From Myotis daubentonii (lineage: Eukaryota; Chordata; Mammalia; Chiroptera; Vespertilionidae): 64,000 nt of DNA. The notes beneath the pieces were generated by a model. That model did no database searches and was not told where the DNA came from. It saw only the letters and a program-made list of their open reading frames with translations. A program made the translations under genes and the position numbers. Shown here piece after piece: positions 11,339 to 27,640 of this stretch (position 1 is its first letter; every line of letters begins with the position of its first letter). Location: assembly GCF_963259705.1 (NCBI RefSeq), contig NC_081842.1:185508349-185572348 (forward strand), read 5' to 3'.

Positions 11339-12389
11339 AGTGCCCTTTCTAGAAACAATTTCTTAAACCTCAAGAACTTTGCTGGAAACCGTTTAGAAGA
11401 ATTACATGGCATCTTGGAATGGTATGTGAGTCCACTTTGCGTCTGAACCACGAGTAGATGAAGCTAGACTTGCGTAGGGAAGCCTTCTGGTAACTAACCT
11501 GGGGTTGGGTGATTTTAAGCCACTTTTCATTCTGCTGCAGAAACAAAAAAAAGATGAGACTGGAGAAATGCTATTTCTTTAATTGAAGGAACACTTTTAT
11601 GTTCTCAGGTCTATTTTAATCTTAAGTGCCGATTATGCATCATTCTCTCCTGTTAACAGACACTTCTGTAAGTGATCTGCACAGAGAGAAATATGATTCT
11701 TACATAAATACTGCACCATGAGAAATTATCTTATTACCCAATATGCCAAAAAACTAATAAGATAAAGGAACGGTATGTGTCATTTTTGGACAATATTAAA
11801 ACTTGATTTTAGCTCCTAGAAATAAAGCGTAATTTCCTTTTATGATTCTCTTTTCCAGGTAGAACAAAGGCAGTGAAGGGTGTAAGGATATTATATAGCT
11901 GTGCTCTGTGAAGTCTGTGGAACGGATCCAGGCAGAATGGCCTCACATTAAGATTTTAATGACTTTTCTGTTTAGAAAACACACTCCTGCCATTAATACT
12001 GCCTGGCCAGGTATGATTTTCAAATTTGCAGATGAAAGCAAGAACCCCCATCTCCTACTTAAGTGTACAAATGCTTGCCTCAGTGTGTGTGCGTGTGAGT
12101 CTGTTAAGGAACACGTGCGGGGTATCTACAGAGAGGAAGGGCCAACAACAATGAGAACAGGAAGTTTCCTGAGTCGTCTATGGCAAAGACGATTAAGTGC
12201 TCAATTTTGACAAGGTTAGGGTAGCCAGACCCAAATACTGAGTAGAGGCCTCACAAGACTTTGTTTCAATTGTACTTTTAAACTCACAAATGTACTTTTA
12301 AACCACAAATGTTCTTTGGGGTTTAAGTGTTTTATTTACATGCGAACAAATAATGATTGGTGTTGATTAAAGAAATGTAAACAGGACCT

Positions 12390-12605
12390 CCCCCAGCCAG
12401 CATGGCTCAGTGGTTGAGCATTGACCTATGAACAAGGAGGTCAAGGTTTCATTCCCGGTCAGGGCACATGCCTGGGTTGCAGGCTCAATCCCCAATGTGG
12501 GGTGTGCAGGAGGCAGACAATCAATGATTCTATCTCATTATTGGTGTTTCTATCTCTCTCTCTTTATCAGTTTTTGAAATCAATAAGAATATATTTTAAG
12601 AAAAC
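12390..12605 (+). mobile_element. Ves-type SINE with 11-bp target-site duplication
   Basis: Head gccagcatggctcagtgg, B-box-like ggtttcattcc, body ggcaggaggcag-like, CT-rich end and A-rich tail. Flanked by the perfect duplication AAACAGGACCT at 12379-12389 and 12606-12616. Confidence 0.92.
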
Positions 12606-13934
12606 AAACAGGACCTGAGTTGGTGAAAATTTCTGGCTGTACACATCACCAGGTCGGTATTTGATCCTGGGTGACCTACATGAGCAGTGCTGATGCTGGC
12701 AGTGATGATACGGAATGGTTACAGACACAATCACGTGCTTTTGATTCTTTTCCCTTCCTATCTCTTTGACAGAAATAACACTAACTAAATGCCTTCAGCC
12801 TTCTCTGGCATGCAATTTTTCATCCCAGCACAATATAATGTACCGAGGACCTAAAAGAAATTTAATAATCCCTGCATTCTTGTGATTTGTTAGACCTTTC
12901 CAACAAACATATAATATTTGCTTGGAGATAGAAGGTAACAGGCTCACACTCGCAGCAAGATGAATGTTTCATTAGATGGTAGGCAGGCACGTTGTGCTGG
13001 TACTGGGAAGTGTTGCCAAGAGAGTATAAGCAGAATGTCCTTCTATGGATATTTTAAAGACCTATTTAAATACTCACAGTTTTTTGTGTAACTTTCCGGA
13101 TAGATCTGCTCGAGGCTGGGGAATGAACTGCATGGACCTAGTAAGATTCCACCAACTTCCAATATTCTGAAGTAGTGTATCCACTCAAGTGCACTCAATA
13201 TTTTTAGATATCATACACATGTTTGTGAAGCTCTGTTGTTCATGTGGGCAATCATTAGTTTGAATGCTCAGTTTTCTTCAGAAAAGAAACACAGATAAAA
13301 CTAAAGATAAAACTAAAATAAAAACCTTTAAGTTCAACTATGTGAAGTTCAGGCTAATGGAGTTCTAATATTTAGCTTGGCTAATTAGGTACCATTCTTT
13401 GCCCTGAATTTAATTATCCCAGCCACTGGGGTAATTTAATATAATAATAATAAGGGGCTAATGAGAAAGGAAAGAGAACCTGACTCTTCCTTCATCTACT
13501 TCATTGGGGGTATTTCTGCTTCAAGTGTCAGTTTATGGATGGTGATATTTTACAGGGATTATGAATTTTCAATTAATGAGAAAATGAAAGTGAAAGGCAG
13601 ACAATAGGTCCTCAGTGAGTGATTGTATCAGGAAACTACTAAAAAGCTCATCTGTAAAGTTCAGGGCATATTTCAATATGACTTCATGATACCTTAGGCA
13701 GCTCTTCCTCCCTAGGTTGAGTTTCAATCATGTTCTTTATTCACTGTCTGAATAAGTCCTTGGTTACGGTTTCTATTCAAAGGCAAGAAAGTCAAATATA
13801 TGCTGCTTCTAAGCAAAATTGAATGCGAGAATAAGAAGGTGACCTTTCTTGTTTAGCTGTCACTCCGAGTACAAATGGTACGTTCCCTTAATTACGCTCA
13901 AGCTCTGCCTCTCACACCCGAGGCGCTGTGCGGG

Positions 13935-14050
13935 AGAATCCGGTGGATTCAGACCCCAGTGGGAAACTTGCTGGCTATTTCAAGTAACTTGATCTCACTG
14001 AGCCTCAATATTATCATCTGTGAAATGAGGGCATTGCTATCTCCTTCTCC
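13935..14050 (+). repeat. MIR SINE fragment
   Basis: Contains aagtaacttgatctcactg, agcctcaatattatcatct and gtgaaatgagggcattg in consensus order. Diverged. Confidence 0.55.
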
Positions 14051-14572
14051 CAGATTGTTGGAGGAGAAACTGAGAGAAAGCAGAGGCCACCACACAGCCT
14101 ATAATAATCAATGCTCTGAAAATGGTGACTCCCTTTCACCTGAACAAGTCACAAGTATGCTTATAACTGAGGAACAGGCACGAATGTAGCACAATGCCAA
14201 ACATAACGGCCAATGTGCCAGCTTCTTATCAACCAAGACAGTGTTCCTCACACTGTAAAGTACCGGCGATTCACCTGGGATTCTGGTTAAATATAGATTC
14301 GCATTTGGCCCGAGAGTCTGCATTTTAACAACTCCCAGACGCTGCGGATACTGCCGGTTGGAGATCATACTTTTAGTGCCACAGAACTAGGGCAATGACT
14401 TTTGAATACTGAGTTGACTTTTGCAACTTAGCGAAACAGAGTTTTACTCTACCTTTTTTGTTTGTTTAATGATAAAAATACTGGGGAAAGCTGAAGATGC
14501 TACAGGAAAAAAAAAGTTTGAATGAACACATTTAAAAATCTGGGAAGCTCAGATCCATTCTACACACTTTCA

Positions 14573-14578
14573 TTTATT
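14573..14578 (-). terminator. ELAVL4: Candidate distal ELAVL4 polyadenylation signal
   Basis: Canonical AATAAA on the minus strand, lying where the AT-rich, repeat-free block ends. Alternative signals at 15136-15141, 15444-15449 and 16607-16612 could give shorter isoforms. Choice of this one as the most distal is an inference. Confidence 0.5.
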
Positions 14579-15135
14579 GTCTGGACAGATAAAGTACAAA
14601 TAATTCAAACACAACAAGGTTATGGAAAAAGAGCCAGTTACAATACTTTCCCTCAGAAATCATCTAAACTAGCAAGATTAACATGAAGTCATTCATTATA
14701 ACTAAAGTATACAACTGCCTGGTCCTAAGATTTCTTCCCCCCCAGCGTGAACACATTATAGAGGAGAGGTTTTGGCATGCCTTTCCCACTATGCTTACTT
14801 AGCAAATGCATCAAAACTTTGCCAGCAAACTGCATTCATTCATAGCAGATGACGTAAAAAGGTTTCCCTGAATGTTGAACGAGTGTTCTCTGAACTGAAA
14901 TCTGTTTTGTGTGGTGTTTTTTTTTTTTCCAAAATAAAAAAGAGGAAAAATTTTAAAAAATGTAAAGGAGGAGTCTACGATGCAGCCTTGTTTTTCGGTA
15001 CTCTCTACACTACCACGACTACTACAAAGTTCGCCTCTTCAGTGTGAAAACAGCAGTCTGTCTGCATGCACTTAGTGGGTTCAGCATGGGGAAAAAACGC
15101 ACAAAATAAGCACAAGTTATAAATAACCATAACAT

Positions 15136-15141
15136 TTTATT
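15136..15141 (-). terminator. ELAVL4: Candidate proximal ELAVL4 polyadenylation signal
   Basis: Canonical minus-strand AATAAA about 2.05 kb after the stop codon. Would yield a shorter 3' UTR if used. Confidence 0.4.
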
Positions 15142-17078
15142 ACCATTAAGACTAAACTTGTATTGAAAAGGTTTTATATAACAAGACAAGAAAAGCAATA
15201 GCAAATTTAACTATCAACTAGATTATGCATAGCGAGTAACTGTTTCTATTACCCAGGGAAGAGCATGAACCCTTGTATTTTTTTGTTTTGTTTTTGTTTT
15301 AAATATAGAACCGTACAAAGCACAAACGTACTAAAATGATCAGTGCACTGGACATGGGAGAATGCTCCCTCAGTCATTTTGTTCCCTTAGCTCTGTTTTG
15401 TTTCCCCCAATCTGAATTACATGAAAATAAAGACCCAGTTGTTTTTATTTTTCTACTGTGCAGTAAGAAAAAATATTCACAATAAACATGACAATATACC
15501 AAACAATAGTTCTACACAAGTTACCTTGATACCTCTTTAACTGTCACTTAAATAGCATAAGAAAACATTTTAAGACATTACAAACAAAACTAGCCAAGTG
15601 TTACAACTTATAATAAATTAACCCAAAGAAAAATAACTTTATATATATATATATTTATATTGTATATACACATACACACACAACAGAATGACACAATAAT
15701 ATGCTTCTTCCCATAGTTTAAGTAAACAAATAAGTAGTCTAGCCAATCTAGCTATATTTGATCTCGGCCATAGGCATCATCACATCAGCGATTAAATAAA
15801 TAAGTGTTTCAAGCAACAAAAACAGTGTCTCAAATGTACCAACACAGCCCAATTCTATCAGCATGGGCTACAAAGTGAATTTGAAAATTCCTTAATGAAT
15901 TGAAAGCAAATGTATCTTTTGTTTTCCTTTCCTAAACACATTACATTTAACTATGATACTAAGATATGTAAATAATTTCGTAGCACCTACTGCTCAGACT
16001 AAGAAAGTTTTAGATCAAAAGGAAAAGTAATCTTTTAAATTTTTGTTCTGCTGACATCCCATACTGATGACTTAAAGAAAAACTGTCTTTCAACTCATCT
16101 CCTTGCTTTTGGGTTTTGACTGTGGGGAACTGTGGTACCCTGGGTAGAACGAACACTCCTTTCCCCTAGTAATTAATAATTTTTTAATTATTATTACATG
16201 CTATGAAAAGATATGAAGATCATCTGTTTATAGCCCATCCTTCAAAAAACAGTCTACGAATCCAGTTTAAAACACACATCTTGATCTCTAAAAAGTTACC
16301 AGTGCAGTATGAACGCGACAAAGTTGTCAATTTCCCCTAAATTAGCCAGTCAAAATATTTTTTCTCAAATCCAGATTCTCTTGTAAAAATTCTTTATATT
16401 TTATAAAAATAGATTTTTCTTGAAACCCATTTTCAGCAAAGAGACCACCTCTTTGGCAACAATGTTAATGTTATTAAATTGTTAATGTCATCAGGTATCC
16501 CCCTGGCCCCCATCCCCTAACAGAAGACTGTTTTAGTTCACATGATATAAAAGAAAAAAGGAAAAATAAAAAAATTTGCAAAAGTTTTTTTTTCATTTTT
16601 GCAATTTTTATTATTCCTCTTTAATTTGTGTGGGTATTTTTTTTTTTTTTTTTTTTTACCAATCTGAGTGGATCAACATTTTGACAAAAAAGAAATATCT
16701 TTTTTTTCCCTTCTTTGAATCCCATTACTTTGTAAAAATTGTTTTATTTTTATTATTTTTTTTGTTTTTTATTTTTCTTCTTCAAATGAGCGAATGGTCA
16801 TCTTAAAAAGACCCACCTTCAAGGAAGGTAGTAAAGTTAGCTGGCTGGGTAAAAATCCCTGCACATCGCTATCTATGTATATTATATTCAACAACGACAG
16901 CTATGAAAGAACATTCAATGCATCAAAGGTATTTTTTTTGTTTTTGTTTTTTTTCTAAGCATTATAAAATCCTTTCCTGGTACACCTCAGGATAATCCAA
17001 TGTTTTAATACTTAGGCAACACTGGCTTATAAAGTCCATGGTTGAATATAAGCCTTGAAAGGTTTGTTTCTCTCTCTC

Positions 17079-17079
<1 letters not shown>

Positions 17080-17120
<41 letters not shown>

Positions 17121-17131
17121 CTGTGTGTGTG
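17080..17131. repeat. (TG)n/(CA)n dinucleotide microsatellite in the ELAVL4 3' UTR
   Basis: Alternating TG on the plus strand with small interruptions; in the ELAVL4 transcript it reads as (CA)n about 66-117 nt after the stop codon. CA-repeats are known binding sites for hnRNP L-type proteins. Confidence 0.95.
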
Positions 17132-17140
17132 CACACGTGT

Positions 17141-17148
17141 TTTGTTCG
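17141..17148 (-). promoter_or_regulatory. ELAVL4: Perfect miR-375 8-mer seed match in the ELAVL4 3' UTR
   Basis: The minus strand reads CGAACAAA, complementary to miR-375 positions 2-8 with an A opposite position 1, about 49-56 nt downstream of the stop codon. Repression of HuD by miR-375 through its 3' UTR is published for other mammals. That this is the homologous site is an inference from gene, element and context. Confidence 0.75.
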
Positions 17149-17196
17149 TATATACTTATATATATATTTTTTTTTTAATAATTAAGGATGGGAAAT

Positions 17197-19735
<2,539 letters not shown>

Positions 19736-19774
19736 CTCTTTACGCCATAGGCCATATTAAGCAAATTGTCCAGC
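19736..19774 (-). CDS. ELAVL4: ELAVL4 (HuD) 39-nt hinge exon
   Basis: A 13-codon alternatively used exon encoding LDNLLNMAYGVK plus split arginine codons at both ends. Acceptor ctctttgcag precedes 19774 and donor gtaatt follows 19736. The segment lies in the hinge between RRM2 and RRM3, where isoform choice is known to affect nucleo-cytoplasmic shuttling of HuD. Its length is a multiple of three, so skipping keeps the frame. Too short to appear as an open frame by itself; identified from the exact peptide and splice sites. Confidence 0.95.
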
Positions 19775-21763
<1,989 letters not shown>

Positions 21764-22149
21764 TCACCAAAACGCACCTGCCTGCATTTCTGCCATCATG
21801 GCTTTGAACAGGTAACTTCCACCCACAGAACACAGGCATCTCTCACGTCTGCCACTTCCAGCCCTCTTACACCTCCCTGCTCAGTCTTCATCTCCCTGTA
21901 GTGGCTGTGACTGATCACCCACTGTCCAATGTCTCACCCTCCAGAGGATCCTCCACAGCTAGCAACCAAGTAATCCATTTGAAGAGCAAACTCTGGCCAC
22001 ATTACACCCTTTAAAATCATCTTCTATACCTTTTTTTGTACCTTTTCAAGTTTTTACCTTGTGCATGGTCTCTGTTCCTTATTGCCTCCCACTCCAAACA
22101 CAGAATAACAAATAGCCCCCACCCCACCCCAAACCCTTCCATGGCTCCA

Positions 22150-22448
22150 TGTTGCAAATAGGTAAAGTTCAGGCTTCTTGGGGGTGGCATTTAATATCCC
22201 TGATGATCCTGCCCCCAAACTCCTGTTGAGCCTCAGGTCAGCCATGCTGAGCTGCCAGATGTTCCCAGGACAGGTTGAGTTCTTCCTCGACTTCATGCCT
22301 TGACTTGCACCCTATTAGCCTATGCTATAGGACACATCCTATCTGCCTGCCAGATAACTGCAAGTCATCTTCGAAATCCCTGTTCAAACTTTGCCACCTC
22401 AATGGAGCCTTCCCAACAATTTCCAGCAGGCACAGCACGCCTTCTCCT
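22150..22448 (+). repeat. L2-type LINE fragment
   Basis: Diverged L2-like text: gttcaggcttcttggg, tgatgatcctgcccc, gacttgcaccctatt and ctgccagataactgcaag. It ends where the minisatellite begins; borders approximate. Confidence 0.45.
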
Positions 22449-22735
22449 GAGCTCTCACGGTGCACTGGACAGCCTCTAGCAGGTGCCCTGAGCTCTCACG
22501 GTGCACTGGACAGCCTCTAGCAGGTGCCCTGAGCTCTCACGGTGCACTGGACAGCCTCTAGCAGGTGTCATGAGCTCTCACGGTGCACTGGACAGTCTCT
22601 AGCAGGTGTCATGAGCTCTCATGGTGCACTGGACAACCTCTAGCAGGTGCCCTGAGCTCTCACGGTGCACTGGACAGCCTCTAGCAGGTGCCCTGAGCTC
22701 TCACGGTGCACTGGACAGCCTCTAGCAGGTGCTCA
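22449..22735 (+). repeat. Minisatellite, seven 41-bp units
   Basis: Seven head-to-tail units start at 22449, 22490, 22531, 22572, 22613, 22654 and 22695. Each begins gagctctcacggtgcactgg, continues with acagcctctagcaggtg and ends in ccct or tcat. Units three and four share a gtgtcat ending and unit five has catggtg and acaacc variants, so the array is ordered and not merely degenerate. It lies within an ELAVL4 intron. Length polymorphism is likely. Confidence 0.97.
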
Positions 22736-23540
22736 TCACACAGGAGTCCAGTAAGGACTGGGCCTCCTCCACCCTGGACCCCAGTGTTTCCTTCGTCTCT
22801 GGACCCTGGTGTCCCTCTGCACAGTGTCTGTGGCACAGCAGCTTCAATGAAGGTTTGTTGCATGACTTGAAGGAGAAGCACATGCTGAACTGCTCCTGGG
22901 GGATGTTTTAAATTGAGAGCAAGTTGGGAGGTGAAAACATTTTGTCATTAAAAATGAAATCTGGGGGTGCCTTGCATTTCTTACTGAGAGGTGGTGGTTG
23001 CCTTTCTTTAGTGTGGGCCAAGTCCCTCAGTACTGGACCTTGGATTCATATCTCTGCACTGCTTCTGACTAGCCAGACCGAAGTCAGATCCCCCGCTTTG
23101 GACCCCTGTTTCCTCCTGTGTGAAAGGGGCCAGTGTGAAGTTCCCTCTCTCTCTATGGGGGCTAACATCGGGGCTAGAGCGATACCTACAGGTTCTTTTC
23201 ACACACAAATGTAATGTTACCTGGTTGAGGTTTGAAAGAGACTTTGAAGGTCACATAGTTCCACTCTCAACCCAATGCCTGAATCGTCCTCCCAGTCCTT
23301 CCAAGTAGACCAGCTGCTGCTGCACTGATTCCCACGGTGGAGGGCTCCTGCCTCCTGAGATGGCCCACTTTCAATGTGGGGAGTTGATTGAGAAGAAGTC
23401 TTTCTCTTACGTCAAAAATCTGTCCACTCATGACCCATATCTTCTACCCTACGTAACCATTACCCCTCTGCTCCTATGGGTCACAGGGCTCTGGCTGGTG
23501 ACACTGAGACACAAGGAAAGGAACGACAAAGAAACACTTA

Positions 23541-23696
<156 letters not shown>

Positions 23697-24875
23697 CTAG
23701 GAAAAAACAAGAGGAGCTAAATCCATTAGAGGCAACACCTTCTGAGTAGCGAGACCAAGTTTTCCACCAAGACGAGAATGCCTCATCTACCTTTCTAACT
23801 CATGGTGTCCGTTTGAATAACTCAGAAGCTCAGATTTTAGCTTCCCTTGTAATAGTAATGAGAACCAGGAGAACAGCAATAGAGGAACAAAAGGAGAGCT
23901 GACAATAACTTAAAACAAATGCACAGATAAGGGTCTCTAAGTGCAGAATAAAATAGCTACTGTATTGCAGCTGTTAAATGCAGAACTACCCACGCTTAGA
24001 GTTCTGGAGATTTACCTCCTGGGTGTGGGTGTATAGATGATTTACTGTATCCAACACATAATAATCTTTGAATAAATAAAAAAAAACCACCCATAAAATT
24101 CTGCTCTGTGGATTTCTCTCCTTGGCACCCTCCCCACCTCACCCCCTTCTTCGTGAGCGCATAAAAGCGATCAGGTTCTCTGCGAGATTTTTTATGTTCC
24201 ATCCTTTGTGCTGCTCCAATCTGTTCCCACAAGGTCTGCTCTCGCTGAATGACAAAGCGCTGGTGAAATGGGGCTGAATGAACATCTGCTTGCAAAACTG
24301 GATATGTGACCTTGTCAGAACATCTGCAAGAACCAGTTGCCTTCGAACTTGGAGGCGGAGCAGACGAAACCACAATAAACAAAATGAGGGCGAGGTGGAG
24401 AGGAGGGCGGGCAAGGGCAGCAGGAGAGAGACGCGAGCCTCACCGATGCTTATAATAAGTTCGACTTTGTAAATTTGTCCTCCCAGATCTCTCAACTGCT
24501 CCCCCCTCAAAGCTAACACAGAAGTGTAAACAGATCTGAAATTCCATCTGCAAGAAGCCAAATCCGTAGCAGTACACACAAGCAAAGCAAACCCCAGCAG
24601 TCATTAATTTTAGACTTTCATTTACTTATTTATTTATTTTTTAAAGAAAACAACATCAGACGTTTGAAATATAATTTACAGCTAGTCTAACAAAAGCACT
24701 TTCCTGCTAAAGCTATTTCTGGGGCGGTTATGGCTCAGAATAGATGATGAAAACAGTCATTTCAGAGCACATCTGACAATGTCGGACAGGAAGGGACCTA
24801 TTTGCCTTAGCATTGTTCAGTCGGGAGTTTTATTTCATCTATAACCAATTTACAAGACCTGCTAAGACTCTAGGG

Positions 24876-24911
<36 letters not shown>
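24876..24911. repeat. (TG)n(CG)n alternating purine-pyrimidine tract
   Basis: About 27 bp of TG repeats pass directly into tgcgcgcgcgc, an uninterrupted alternating purine-pyrimidine run, the class of sequence most prone to Z-DNA. Confidence 0.9.
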
Positions 24912-24912
<1 letters not shown>

Positions 24913-25519
24913 AAAGAAATGATCCAGGTTAAACTGGACCTCTGGCATTAAGAACTAAAGCTCCAGTAGCGAGGAGGACCCTGTGTCTGAGACAGGGTCT
25001 AGCAAAGAGGAACGAGGCATGAGCAGACCCCTCACCATGGCACTCTCTCTCTTTCCATGACAGAGATGCCAGGTCCCTCTATGGGTTCTACATCTACGAT
25101 AGATGTTGACTCAACAGGTAAATGATATGAAAAACTAACTTATCTTGCTGATGGAGCAAGGCAGCTCACCTGTAGTGTCTTCACCTTCTAGAAGCTCATG
25201 GCTGGCTTCTCCAGGCTCCTCCCCAGGACATGGCTGACAGGCAGAGGGACCAATACATGGAGGGTCCCGTGTGTGCATTTTTTTGGGTTGGAGGATGAAG
25301 AACCAAAAACCCTATGAGACTGTTTGGCCAGGGTGCCACTCCACACGGGGCTCTCCCATGCTGTCCTTTACGGGACAAAGTCTGGTTATAACCTTGCAAA
25401 ACATTTCTTTAGGCACGAGGAGGGAGCAATAGGGAGAAAGAAACAGAAACTTCATGTATGTTTGTGGCAATGAGAGTCACTCTTGTCTGAACCCTGCCAA
25501 TTACTGACAGATTATCTGA

Positions 25520-25860
25520 ATGACCTTTGTGTTTCCCTAAAACATACCCTCCTCCCTCTTTGGGTTTGCTCCAGGGGAAAAATTTTCCCATCTACTTCCT
25601 CAGCTGCAAATCCTACCCCTCTTTCAGGCGCAGCTCACATGCCACCTCCTCTAATCAGCATTCCCTGATCTCCCAACAGGGCTCACAAAGAGCCGCACCC
25701 ACAGTACTTAACTTGTCCTGACTTTGATTCACCATCTCTCCATCTAGTCTGTGGATTTCCTTCAGGTCATGGTTGTAAACCTGTGTCTTATTCATCTCTG
25801 TGACTCTAGCTCCCAGCACAGAGCCCGATACCCACAGGGTACTCAACACCCACTGAAAGA
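25520..25860 (+). repeat. L2-type LINE fragment
   Basis: L2-like order: tttcaggcgcagctcacatg, attccctgatctccc, ttattcatctctgtgactct and the cagcacagagcccgatac end. Diverged and with approximate borders. Confidence 0.5.
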
Positions 25861-27444
25861 CTGAATGCACACCACAGCTCACACTGAATGATGCACACAT
25901 TAATGGGGTTAATTGTAGCTTGGATTTCTGAGAATTAAGGGGGAATCACTGAGAGTTAAGCATCCAGAACCACAGCTGTGATTCCCCACTAAGCTAAGAG
26001 CTAAGGGATAGGCTTCCCATTCTCCAGTGTCTGTGGTTGGAAGGACTGAAACAGTGTTGTATGGCTAGACAGCATTTAAAGGTCTTCCCAGCAAACATTT
26101 CCTGAGGGTCCACTCTGAGCCAGGCACAGTGCTGCATGCTGGGGATATACAACACATAAGGACAAGGCATGTTTTTTTGCCCTAAAGGATCCCCAAGTGC
26201 AATGGGTACAACAAAGACCACTCAGGAGGTACTCAATAAATGAGTTAAATGGAAGAATGACTAATATGCTTATGGACCAATCACCACAATGCCACAAATG
26301 TGTGCTATTCCAGGGTGATGTATAGATGCAACTGGAACACAGAGAAGAGAGAGACTAATCTCCCTTTAATTAAGGATTAAAAAGGCCAGGAAGGAGACAG
26401 AGCTGAGGTGAGACTGGTGGAGAAACAGGTGGTGTGATAGTGTCAGGGGTCAGGGAATGGTGGCCTGATGATATCACTCTTCTATTTGAGGACCAACAGG
26501 AAGATGAAGGTCAAGGGCTTAGTGTAGGGCCTACCTGATATCCACAGGGCACATACATGGATTCCCATTAGCTCTGGGAACCCAGAACTGGGGTACAGAG
26601 GGGAGCAGGCTGGGACAGACCTGCTGGGAAAAGGAGCCGGCACTGGGAAGCCAATGACACAACCAGAGCCATCTCCTCAAAAGATGATTCTGACAGGGAG
26701 ATTCTCAGTCAAGGAGAATTACTGCTACACATCCCCAGGGACAGGCCCCAGCCACACAGCAGCAGCACGTCCCAAAGGTGAACAGCACCCTGCTTATCTA
26801 TCCTCCGCCAAGCCAACTCCTGCTGCTTAGTTGTTCTCTATTTGGAACCTTAAGTCTATTGTTCTCTTAGTTTCCTGTCCAGGAAACATGTAGAAATAGG
26901 AGTGGACAAAAATGACAGAAAAAAAAGATCTTCCCACATTCAATATCCAAAACACTCCTTCCAGTATCTAAACTTTTCAAATCCCCTCATCCATTTATTA
27001 AATCCTCACGGAATGACTACAGGTGGTGGCCCTTTGTTCGGGTGAAACGTTTTTAAAGATCCCAATTCTCAGTTCCTGCAGAGTCAGGCATGGCTGGCTT
27101 GTTAACCCCACCGAGCCTGGGGCTTCAGTGCTGGAGGCAGCGCCCTGCAGAAGCCTGTGCCTAAGACCATGGGGATCCAGCTTGCTCCATTCATCCAGGA
27201 TCTCGGAGGACAAGACTGGCATTTCTAGGCCAGCACTGATCTTGCTCTGGAGCTTGGGAAAAGCTGAAAGGAGGGAGCCTACTCCTCTCTCTCTGGGTAA
27301 GGGTGGCCCACAGGGAGGGGAGGATAAATGGCTGACTTTATAAATAATCTTGAGGGAAGATGTGCAGTCACTCCAAATTCCCCATCCCTCTCCATCGCTG
27401 CAGGCTCACAGCAGCCCTCCCCCTCCAAGAGTGACAGTATGGCA

Positions 27445-27640
27445 TGGAGCTATGCATCCTGACTGTGGGCAAGTAATTGACCTTGGGCAAGTCATTATAT
27501 GTTGATAAGTCTCAGTTTCTTTACTGGTAGAAAGGAGGACAATTCTCCTTTGATGGGTTATTGTAAAGCGTTGAGATAATAGGTTGAATGTGTCTAACAC
27601 ACACCCAGAATTTAGTTGATACTTAGTAAGTATGATTACT
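27445..27640 (+). repeat. MIR SINE
   Basis: Diverged MIR: gaccttgggcaagtcattat, gtctcagtttctttactgg, ttgtaaagcgttgagataat and a ttgatacttagtaagtatg 3' end. Confidence 0.6.

Larger units (their letters stand above)
4271..14550. other. Intergenic interval 3' of ELAVL4
   Basis: No host exon is recognised here. The interval holds L2, a nested Tigger-like pair, MIR fragments, one SPIN scrap, two Ves SINEs and a 1.1-kb ancient repeat, each listed separately. The stretches 7401-8829, 9311-10534, 11339-12378 and 12617-13930 show nothing beyond AT-rich or mixed unique-looking sequence. Open frames are short and do not resemble known families. The neighbour on this side in other mammals is outside the window. 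Confidence 0.7.
14550..17196 (-). other. ELAVL4: ELAVL4 3' untranslated region
   Basis: AT-rich sequence directly after the ELAVL4 stop codon with no recognisable interspersed repeat over 2.6 kb, in contrast to everything around it. That is what a constrained 3' UTR looks like. Minus-strand AATAAA signals occur at 14573-14578, 15136-15141, 15444-15449 and 16607-16612. The first two would give UTRs of roughly 2.6 and 2.05 kb, compatible with the long HuD mRNAs known from other mammals. A miR-375 8-mer (17141-17148) and a (CA)n tract (17080-17131) lie near the stop. The true 3' end is inferred, not shown. Confidence 0.75.

Noticed and set aside
22449..22735. Regular direct repeats resembling a CRISPR array
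   Set aside because: Units are contiguous 41-bp tandem copies without unique spacers, in a mammalian intron; a minisatellite.
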